A DNA stretch of 64,000 bases from Bradyrhizobium genosp. L (GTDB taxonomy: Bacteria > Pseudomonadota > Alphaproteobacteria > Rhizobiales > Xanthobacteraceae), in contig NZ_CP061378.1 in assembly GCF_015624485.1 (NCBI RefSeq), positions 2,728,001 to 2,792,000 on the forward strand. The letters are read 5' to 3'. Every line of letters starts with the position of its first letter. Position 1 is the first letter of the stretch. The translations under genes were made by a program, and so were the position numbers. The notes below the pieces were generated by a model, which had not been told where the DNA came from, made no database searches, and saw nothing but the letters and a program-made list of their open reading frames with translations. Positions 44,736 through 53,300 of this stretch are shown here, piece by piece.

Positions 44736-46211
44736 TCATCTGCTGATGATATCCGGCACGTAACGGCGAATTTCTCCGCGGCTGACCGGAAACAGCGAGA
44801 CGATCGACAACGAGATCGCGTAGGACATGCAGAAGCAGGCCACAAGGTCCGTCAGCGCATCGATCGATCGCATCTCGAGCCAACGATGCAGCAGGCTGGT
44901 GGCCGCGACCGACGCGATCGCGCCGGCGAGATGCGGCCCGACCACCTTGACGACATCGTGATGACGGATCGGGCCGCTGCGTCCGACCAGCCACCACAGG
45001 ATCGGCGTTCGCAGGCATTCGCTCAGCGAGTAGGCACCTGCGACGCCGATCGGGCCGAAGGGCAGGCCGATGGCGAAAGCAAGCACGGACGTGCAGGCAC
45101 TGAAGAGGCCCCAGCGCATATATTCCCTGGTGCGGCCTTGGCTCAGGAACAGCCAGTTGGCCGGACTGTTGGTGGTCTGCAAAAGGCCGGCCACGCTCAG
45201 GCCGATGAAGATCGGCGTGACGTCTCTCCACTGCGCGCCGAGCAGGGTTTCGACCAGGGTATCCGCCGAGCCGATCATGAATGCAACGCCAGGTAGCACG
45301 ACGAGGAAGGCCGGCAGGATGGCGCGTCGAAACGAATCGCGGTAGCGCGCGGGCTCCTTCAACTGGCTCGACAGCATCGGCAGCATGATGCGGATCATCG
45401 GATTGGTGACCTGCTGCAGCGGAAACAGCAACAGGCGGTAGGCGCGGTTATAGGCGCCGAGCGACGCGGCGCCCCAGACCTTGCCGATCAACACGCCGTC
45501 GGTGTTGCGCGACAGGAATTCGGCGAGGTTGAATCCGGTGACGCCGAGGCCGAAATTCAACATGTCGCGCGCGCTCCTGATCGAGCCTGGCTTCGATGGC
45601 AGCCATCCCGAGCTCAGCCACGCGCCGCTTGCGAGCACCACACCGGAGGCGAGGCTGCCGGCGAGGATCGCCCAGTAGCTGTGCAGGAAGAACGCCGTTA
45701 CGATCGAGGTCAGAAGGCCGCCTAGCGCGGCCGCGGATTCCAGGCCGGCCAAGGTCCAGAAACGCATCTGCCGTGTCAGTAGCGACAGATGCTGGACGTC
45801 GGCGCCGCTGAGCAGCAGCGTCAGGCTCATGCCCGATGTCAATGCGGCGAGGTCCGGATCGCCGTAGAACAGCGCGACCAGTGGCGACAGCAGGATTTGC
45901 GTCAGCGCGAGCAGCGCGCCGACCGACAGGTTGACCCAAAACAACGAGCTCAAATCGTTCTGCGTCAACTCGTCCTTCTGCACCGTTGCGTGTCCGAGGC
46001 CGAGATCCTGAAACAGCACGGCAAAGGCGAGCACCGGCGAGGCCATCGCATAGGTGCCGAAGTCCGAAGGCGTCAGCAGGCGCGAGAGCGTGATGACGGA
46101 GCCGGCCTGCGTTGCGACGCGTACGACCTGGGTGGCGACACCGGCGAGTGCACCCTTCCGCATATTCCGGGACTGCTCATCCTCGGAGAAACGCATGTTG
46201 AGTTCGGTCAA
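44736..46211 (-). CDS. Wzx-type polysaccharide flippase
   Basis: 491 residues if started at TTG 46211, which has GGAGAA seven bases upstream; ATG 46196 is an alternative without a good ribosome-binding site. About 14 hydrophobic segments. Early part RNMRKGALAGVATQVVRVATQ and LLTPSDFGTYAMA are the N-terminal features of the polysaccharide-synthesis (PST) flippase family, and LGVTGFNLAEFLSRNTDGV is typical of the second half. It would move undecaprenyl-linked units across the membrane. Three flippase genes occur in this block (here, 47418 and 55444). Confidence 0.87.
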   Translation of the reverse strand: MTELNMRFSEDEQSRNMRKGALAGVATQVVRVATQAGSVITLSRLLTPSDFGTYAMASPVLAFAVLFQDLGLGHATVQKDELTQNDLSSLFWVNLSVGALLALTQILLSPLVALFYGDPDLAALTSGMSLTLLLSGADVQHLSLLTRQMRFWTLAGLESAAALGGLLTSIVTAFFLHSYWAILAGSLASGVVLASGAWLSSGWLPSKPGSIRSARDMLNFGLGVTGFNLAEFLSRNTDGVLIGKVWGAASLGAYNRAYRLLLFPLQQVTNPMIRIMLPMLSSQLKEPARYRDSFRRAILPAFLVVLPGVAFMIGSADTLVETLLGAQWRDVTPIFIGLSVAGLLQTTNSPANWLFLSQGRTREYMRWGLFSACTSVLAFAIGLPFGPIGVAGAYSLSECLRTPILWWLVGRSGPIRHHDVVKVVGPHLAGAIASVAATSLLHRWLEMRSIDALTDLVACFCMSYAISLSIVSLFPVSRGEIRRYVPDIISR

Positions 46212-46502
46212 GACAGGCTTCTCCGAGAGGCTAGCGAAGGAGTCTTCAGGCACCGCTTGAAAACGGATGGTCGCTGCAGCGACAAAGCGCGCGCTACAAA
46301 CGCGTCGCGATCGATCGAGCACGTCGGACGCGAGACGTCGTCATCGACGTGCGTTGCGCACAACATCGCGTGCAACGTCGTCAACAACGGCGACTATCCG
46401 TCGGCGCATGTCTTTTGAATGGCGTCGATCAATCGATCGCGCGGAAAAATTCAGGCGTGAGTGCGATACGACGAAGATACACGCTAAGCTGTCAGCTCGG
46501 TG

Positions 46503-47333
46503 TCAGCTTCTGCTCCAGAGATCGACAGGGAATGAATCGATCAGCGGCTGATGATTAAATTGCGGGCGCGCGACGCCGCCCATCTCCTTGCCTTCGTCGA
46601 TGCTTGACGCGAACTCGACATCGAAGCGTCCGGTGCCCTCGTAGTAGTCGCGATACTTGAACTCAGCTTCCGCGTTACTCAACCTGACGTAGCGTGCGGG
46701 AATGCCGTAGGCTTCGGCGATGATGATGCCGTGCAGCGAGCTCGCCAGCACGAACTCCGCTTCGAGGATGGCGTCGATACGACGATTCCAAGAGCCGAGC
46801 GGCGTGATGATGTTGGCGGCGTTCGGATCGAACATGCTGAGGTCGTGCAAATTGGGGACGAACGCCCACGGCAGTTTTGCGCGCGGCTGAAAGCGGCCGG
46901 GAAACAATTGCGGCATGAGCAACGCCGGATCGCCGAAAACCTCGGGCACCGACAGGCCGCGGCGACGCAGGATCTCCCTGGTGCGGGGACCGCGGACGGC
47001 GCGGACGTCGAGCTGCGTCACCGACGGATGCAGGTTCTCCTGGCCGGCGCGGCCGTTCAGGCCCGAGCCCCAGACGACGTCGCCATTGCGTGCGTAATGC
47101 AGGATCGATCCGATCGCGAGCATCCGCGCGCTGCGCGGCGCCTCGTCGGCGCGGGTGTAGCCGAACTGTCGCAAACATTGGTCGACGACGATGGCGGACA
47201 AAAAATCGCCGAAGTTGATTGTTCCGTCATCCGGCTCCCAATAGAACAGTTCGACATGCGGATAGGGAAGCGGATACGAATAGTCATAGCCGAACTTCCT
47301 GATCAATTTTCGGAAGTCGTGTCGAAAGTTCAT
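46503..47333 (-). CDS. polysaccharide pyruvyl transferase family protein
   Basis: 276 residues from ATG 47333 (an upstream in-frame extension to 47390 has no ribosome-binding site). The family pattern is present in order: DDGTINFGDFLSAIVV near the N-terminus (a NxGD motif), ARMLAIGSILHYARNGDVVWGSG, VRAVRGPRTREILRRRG, VFGDPALLMPQLFP, and near the end VLASSLHGIIIAEAYGIPA. These enzymes add pyruvate from phosphoenolpyruvate as a 4,6-ketal to a sugar, giving acidic EPS as in succinoglycan. Divergent from the flippase at 47418; the 84-base spacer must hold both promoters or one shared region. Confidence 0.9.
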   Translation of the reverse strand: MNFRHDFRKLIRKFGYDYSYPLPYPHVELFYWEPDDGTINFGDFLSAIVVDQCLRQFGYTRADEAPRSARMLAIGSILHYARNGDVVWGSGLNGRAGQENLHPSVTQLDVRAVRGPRTREILRRRGLSVPEVFGDPALLMPQLFPGRFQPRAKLPWAFVPNLHDLSMFDPNAANIITPLGSWNRRIDAILEAEFVLASSLHGIIIAEAYGIPARYVRLSNAEAEFKYRDYYEGTGRFDVEFASSIDEGKEMGGVARPQFNHQPLIDSFPVDLWSRS

Positions 47334-47417
47334 GCGGTGTCGGACCCCAAATGCTAGGATACGGATAGTGGCATTCCAGCGTCGAGGCAAGGCGACCGTT
47401 CGTCATAGCGACGCGCT

Positions 47418-48953
47418 GTGGTTGAAGTTCTGGAGGTCGCCCGTGTCCGAAATCTTGCGGCAAATTCGACATTGAACCAACACATTTCCTTCAAGCCGCG
47501 CTCGATCGTCTCGGGCGTGATCTGGTCCACGATCGACTCTGCCGTCGGGCAGGCGTTGACGCTTGCCATCTACGTGATGATGGCGCGGCTGCTGTCGCCG
47601 CAGATCCTCGGCATCGTGGCGACCGGCGCGCTGGCGCTGGATTTCTGCCGCGCCGTCATGATCGAGAGCATCGCGGTGGCGGTGCAGGCACGGCCGCATC
47701 CCAAGGACGAGGACTATAACGCCTCGTTCTGGCTGATCGCGGGCCTCTCACTGTTCGCCGCCGCATTGCTGTTCGCTTCGAGCAACGCGCTGGAGCGGTA
47801 TTTCGGCCTCCACGATCTGTCCCTTGTCCTGAAGGGATTTTCCGTCGTGGTCGCGGTGCAGGGGCTGTCGCGCACGCACGAGGCCTGGCTGACCCGCAAC
47901 CAGCAGTTCCGCTCGCTGGCAATGCGCACGCTGCTGTCGATCTCGATCGGCGGTGCAGTCGGCATCGGGCTTGCGAGCCAAGGCTACGGTGTGCTGGCGC
48001 TGGTCGGACAGCTGGTGACGACGGCGCTGACATCGCTGATCGGCCTGTGGTCGTTGACGCCGTGGCGTCCCGGGTTCCGCTTCGGCCGGAACACCGCCTA
48101 TGAGCTGCTGCGCTATGCACGCTACGTGGCGCTGACCGGAGTCACCAATTTCGCCAACGCCAATTCCGACCTGATCTTCGTCACCTGGTACACCGGCGCG
48201 GCCGGGGCGGGCTTCTACAGCCTGGCCAAGCGACTGGTCAATGCGGTCAGCACGGTGATCGGCAATGCACTCAACCGGGTGTTCTTCGCAACGGTCGCCG
48301 GCCTGCAGCACGATCGCGAGGCGTCGGCTGCGACGCTGCTCAACTTCGTGATGTATACCTCGCTCTTGACCGCACCGGTGTTTGCCGGGATCGCCGCGCT
48401 GTCGCCGGATCTGATCGCTGCTTTCTTCGGCGCGAAATGGCAGGACTCGGCGCCGCTGCTCTCGATCATGTCAGTGACGGGCTTCCTCACCACCATCGGA
48501 CTCTACAACCACTCGGTGATCCTGGCCTTCGGCAAGCCGCACTGGCAGACTTGGCTGACCTTCATCTACGCGGTCTCGAACATCGCGATCTTCTTCATGG
48601 CCGCCCCGTTCGGATTGATCGCGATCGCGGTGGGCTATGTGGTGCGCGCGCTGCTGCTCTATCCATTGTCGGCCGGCGCGTCGATCCGGATCCTGTCGGT
48701 GCCGGTCAGGCGATATGCTGCGGCCTTGCTGCCGGCCTTGACCGGCTCGGCGGTGATGGCCGCTGCCGTGGTCGCGGCATCCTTCGCGCTGCCGCCGGCA
48801 TCACCCTGGCTGCGGCTTGCCGCGCTCACCGTGCTCGGCGCGATCGTCTATCTCGCCGTCGTCCTGCTGGTGGCGCGGCCCGCGGTCAAGGAGGTGTGGC
48901 ATCAGGTCATGAGCCGCATCCGCCGCCCGGCGGGTGGCGCGACTACAGTCTAA
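47418..48953 (+). CDS. Wzx-type polysaccharide flippase (lipopolysaccharide biosynthesis protein family)
   Basis: 511 residues from GTG 47418; the start is uncertain because no strong ribosome-binding site is visible and several later GTG/TTG codons exist. About 14 hydrophobic segments. RSIVSGVIWSTIDSAVGQAL and MMARLLSPQILGIVATGAL give the PST N-terminal signature, and the middle has DLIFVTWYTGAAGAGFYSLAKR, typical of polysaccharide flippases. It is the only + strand gene between 43516 and 62285. Convergent with the acyltransferase at 48965, 11 bases apart. Confidence 0.87.
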   Translation: MVEVLEVARVRNLAANSTLNQHISFKPRSIVSGVIWSTIDSAVGQALTLAIYVMMARLLSPQILGIVATGALALDFCRAVMIESIAVAVQARPHPKDEDYNASFWLIAGLSLFAAALLFASSNALERYFGLHDLSLVLKGFSVVVAVQGLSRTHEAWLTRNQQFRSLAMRTLLSISIGGAVGIGLASQGYGVLALVGQLVTTALTSLIGLWSLTPWRPGFRFGRNTAYELLRYARYVALTGVTNFANANSDLIFVTWYTGAAGAGFYSLAKRLVNAVSTVIGNALNRVFFATVAGLQHDREASAATLLNFVMYTSLLTAPVFAGIAALSPDLIAAFFGAKWQDSAPLLSIMSVTGFLTTIGLYNHSVILAFGKPHWQTWLTFIYAVSNIAIFFMAAPFGLIAIAVGYVVRALLLYPLSAGASIRILSVPVRRYAAALLPALTGSAVMAAAVVAASFALPPASPWLRLAALTVLGAIVYLAVVLLVARPAVKEVWHQVMSRIRRPAGGATTV

Positions 48954-48964
48954 ACCTGCACTTG

Positions 48965-50104
48965 CTAACCTACGCTGGCTGGTTGTCCGCGCTCGGCGAG
49001 GTCGAGCACCTCGCTGCCGCTGGGGCGCGCCTCGCCAGCGGGCTTGGCGACCGCGGGAGCCAGACGGTTGATCAGCTTGCGCGTGGGATTCTCGACATAG
49101 GTGTAGGTGAGGTCGGCTGCGATGGTCAGCACAATGCAGCAGGCCAGCGCGAACAGCGCAAACGAGCCCGGCTGCAGGCCAAGATAGCTCCAGGCCGGCT
49201 TGAACAGGAGCAGCAGCAGCAATTCGTGTAGCATGTAGATCGCGTACGAGGTGTTGCCGAGACGGCCGAGCCAGGCCGCCCCTGGAAAGTTCTTGAATGC
49301 GCTTTCGCCGATCGCGGTGAAGAGGATCGCAAGCGAGAACAGGATGATTGCAAGGTCAGGCTTGGCGAATATGTTGAGGATCAGCACCGCGAGGCCGAAT
49401 ACGGCGATGCCCAGGATCGCAACGGGCTTCTTGCGGTAGGGACCGGACAGCTTGAACAAGATCGCGAGCAGGATGCCGTTCAGGAAGCTCGGCAGCGCGC
49501 GCAGCATGCCATAGTCGAAGTTCGCGCCGTACATCTGCGAGCGCTCCGCCCAGATCGGCAGGAAGCCGTGAGCGAGGATGCCGTAGCTCGCCGCCACGAT
49601 GATCGCGAGCACGACCGGACGGACCGAAGTCGCCAGCCACATCAGGAGCGGGAATAGCAGATAGCAGAACAGCTCGGCGCTGATCGACCAGGCCGGCGAG
49701 TTGAAGCTCAGATGATCGGTGACGCCCCAAGCCTGCACCAGGAACAGATTGTAGAGGAAGTCGGCGAAACTCTCGTGTCCCGCCGGGCCGGTGATTCCGA
49801 TCAGGGTGAGCCCGGCGAAGACCAATAGCGTCAGGACATGGAGCGGATAGATCCGCGCGATCCGTCGGACCAGAAACCGCACATAGGAGCGAACGCCTGT
49901 CGATGCCGGATAGGAATAGGAGATCACGAAGCCCGACAGGATGAAGAACATGTCGACGAACAGGCCAAAGGAGCCGTTCCACGCCGGCGAGATGCCCTGG
50001 TCGACGTTCTTGAGGTGGAAGATGAAGACGCCGAGCGCGGCGACGAAGCGGTAGAAATCGAGAACGACGAATCGCTTTGGCTCACTGACTTCCATATCGG
50101 GCAT
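48965..50104 (-). CDS. acyltransferase-3 family membrane protein
   Basis: 379 residues from ATG 50104 (ATG 50095 is also possible). The family elements are LDFYRFVAALGVFIFHLKN (about residues 15-33), FGLFVDMFFILSGFVISYS, FLVRRIARIYPLHVLTLL and SFNSPAWSISAELFCYLLF, followed by further membrane segments and LGNTSYAIYMLHELLLL. The helix His and the following Arg are the likely catalytic pair. Fourth acyltransferase in this block. It may respond to the promoter in the 283-base gap that separates it from the large repeat protein gene. Confidence 0.9.
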   Translation of the reverse strand: MPDMEVSEPKRFVVLDFYRFVAALGVFIFHLKNVDQGISPAWNGSFGLFVDMFFILSGFVISYSYPASTGVRSYVRFLVRRIARIYPLHVLTLLVFAGLTLIGITGPAGHESFADFLYNLFLVQAWGVTDHLSFNSPAWSISAELFCYLLFPLLMWLATSVRPVVLAIIVAASYGILAHGFLPIWAERSQMYGANFDYGMLRALPSFLNGILLAILFKLSGPYRKKPVAILGIAVFGLAVLILNIFAKPDLAIILFSLAILFTAIGESAFKNFPGAAWLGRLGNTSYAIYMLHELLLLLLFKPAWSYLGLQPGSFALFALACCIVLTIAADLTYTYVENPTRKLINRLAPAVAKPAGEARPSGSEVLDLAERGQPASVG

Positions 50105-50387
50105 CGCGTTTCTTGCAGACGGTCTTGGGGAGAGAATGTCTTAGACAGCGATTGTGACACAAGTGCGCGTAGGCGGCAGGGTGCGCCCTGCAAATGATGG
50201 TGAGATGCCGGCGCCATCTGCATGACGCTGCTACGTCAAATCCCACGAAATAAAGAATGCTAATTGCGCCGCATGCGCCTCTCGGTGAGGCAGTCGCCCA
50301 ATAATTGATCGGATGATCGGGACGACGCCCAGCATCGTTCCCGGTCATCCGCAATGTTGATTCACTCTCGCCAACAATCCGCCGTGT

Positions 50388-53300
50388 TCAGACGAAGTGG
50401 AAATCGTGGCTGGTCAGGCTGGCGACATTGATGTTCTTCAACAGGATCGAGTCGTTGGCCGAGATCGTGACCATGGCGTCGGTGCCGGACTGCGTGATCT
50501 GCAGATGGCTATAGTCCGTCACCAGGGCCTTGGAGATCTCGATCGTGTCGTGGTTGGTGGCATCGCCGGCGTGGAAGTTGAGCACCTGGTCATGGCCGTG
50601 ATCGAACAGCACGCTGATCGATCCCGGCGCCGTCGAGAAGCTGTCGTTGCCGTTGCCGCCCTCCAGCGTGACGCCGCTGGCGACCGCGGTCACGTTATGG
50701 ACGCCATCGGTGTTGAAGTCGTCGAAGAACTGCAGTTGGCTCGAGGCATTGTAGTTCTCGTGCTGGGTGACGCCCTCCTGGCCGTTGAAATTGAACAGGA
50801 AGACGTCCCGCGAGCCGTCTGCATTGTTGTCGACCTCCTGGGTCTTGGTGCCGCTCGCGTCGTAGAGGTCGGTGACCTTGCTGCCGTCGCTGTTGATGAC
50901 CTGCTGGTAGTCGAGCGTCCCGTCGGCGTGGGTCCGATCGATTTCCGTGAGGGTTCCGGACGCATTCAGATGCTGGTGCTGCGTGGTGTAGCTCTGGCCC
51001 TTGATGTTGTAGGAGTAGTTGTCCTGGCTGCCGTCGGCATTGTGGATGAAGGCCGCGGTGGCCACGCCGCCGGTGTACGTGGTCGTTGAATCGTAGCCGT
51101 TCGCCTTCGTCACGACTTCGCTGGTGATGACGCCGCTGGCGTCGTAAGCGTCGGTGGTCTTGGTGCCGTCGGTCGTCTGCAGCAGCTGGAAGGCGAGGCT
51201 GCCGTCGTCGTGAGTCCGCACGATGCTGGTGAGGAAGCCCGTCGTGTCGTAGCTGTCGTGCTCGCTGGTGTAGTTTTGCCCCGTGATGTTGGAGAGGAAG
51301 ACGTCGTGCGAGCCGTCGGCGTGATAGTCGGTCTCAGTCACCTTCACCCCAGCCGCGTTGTAGTTATCGACGATGCTGCTGCCGTCGGGATTGATGACCT
51401 GCAGGTAATCAGCCGTGCCGTCGGCGTGGTGGCGGTCCACTTCGGTCACCTTGCCCGACGCGTCGAGATGCTGGTGCTGGCTGGTGTAGGTCTGACCGGT
51501 GATGTTGTAGGAATAATTGTCCTGGGTCTGGTCGGCATTGGTGACGAAGACGCTCATCACCGCGCCGTTGGTGTAGAGCGTGGTCGAGCTGTAGCCGTTG
51601 GACTTCTGCACCGTCTCGCTGGTGAGGTGACCCGTGACGTCGTACCAGTCGGTGGTCTTGGTACCGTCGGTCGATTGCTGCAGGCTGAAGGCTAGGCTGC
51701 CGTCGGCATGACTGCGCACCAGTGCGGTGAGGAAGCCGGTGGCGTCGTAAGTGTCGTGCTCGCTGGTATAGGCCTGGCCGGTGATGTTGTAGGTATAGAC
51801 ATCCTTTGAGCCGTTGGCGTGGTAGTCGGTCTCCGACATCTTGACGCCGGTCGCATTGTAGTTGGCGACCACGCTGCTGCCATCCGTATTGATGACCTGG
51901 GTGTAGTCGAGCGTGCCGTCGGCGTGGGTGCGGGTCACCGCCGTCACCTTGCCCGACGCGTCGAGATGCTGGTGCTGCGTGGTGTAGCTCTGGCCGGTGA
52001 TGTTGTAGGAATAGTTGTCCTGGCTGCCGTCGGCGTTGTGGATATAGGCCGCCGTCTTGACGCCGTTGGTGTACACGGTCGTCGAGTTGTAGCCGTTGGC
52101 CATCTGCACCACTTCGCTGGTGAGGTTGCCGGTCGCGTCGTACCAGTCGGTGGTCTTGGTGCCGCTGGTGGTCTGCACCAGCTTGAAGGCGAGGCTGCCG
52201 TCGGCGTGCCGGCGCGCCAGCGTGGTCAGGAAGCCGGTCGTATCGTAGACATCGTGCTCGCTGGTGTAGCTCTGCCCGGTGATGTTGTAGGTGTAGACGT
52301 CCTTCGAGCCGTCGGCGTGATAATCGGTCTCCGCCATCTCGACGCCGGTCGCGTTGTAGTTGGTCACCACGCTGCTGCCGTCCGGATTGATGACCTGGGT
52401 GTAGTCGAGCGAGCCGTCGGCGTGCCGGCGGGTCACTGCGGTCACCTTGCCGGAGGCGTCGACGTGCTGGTGCAGCGTCGTGTAGCTCTGGCCGGTGACG
52501 TTGTAGGCGTAGTTATCTTGGCTGCCGTCGGCATTGTGGATGTAGGCCGCGGTCTCGACGCCGCCGGTGTACACGGTGGTCGAGTTGTAGCCGTTGGCCA
52601 TCTGCACCACTTCGCTGGTCAGCGTGCCCTTGGCGTCATACCAGTCCGTGGTCTTGGTGCCGCCCGTGGTCTGCACCATCTTGAAGGCGAGGCTGCCGTC
52701 GGCGTGCCGACGGGCGATCGTGGTCAGGAATCCGGTCGAATCGTAGATGTCGTGCTCGGTCGTGTAGCTCTGGCCGGTGATGTTGGAGGTGTAGACGTCC
52801 TTGCTCTTGTCGGCGTGATAGTCGGTCTCGACCAGCTTGACGCCCGCGGCGTTGTAGGTGGTGATGACGCTGCTGCCGTCGCTGTTGTAGACCTGCGTAG
52901 AGTCGAGCGAGCCGTCGGCATGGGTGCGGGTCACCGAGGTGACCTTGCCGTTCGTATCGACGTGCTGGACCTGCGTCGTGTAGCTCTGCCCGGTGATGTT
53001 GTAGGTCGTGTTGTCCTGGCTGCCGTCGGCATTCTTGACGTAAGCCTGGGTTTTCGCGCCGTTGCTGTAGAGCGTGGTCGAGTAGTAGCCGTTCGACTTC
53101 TGCACGACTTCCCGGGTGACGGTGCCGGTCGCATCATAATAGTCGGTGGTCCGGGTACCGTCGGTCGCGACGTGGATGAAGGAGGTCTTCACGCCGTTCG
53201 AATAGCCGATCGCGTCCGAGGAGCCGTCGACATAGCTGACATTGGTCGTCGTCGGCTGGCCGCTGCTGGTCAGGCCGGTGTTCGACGTCGACACCAGCTT

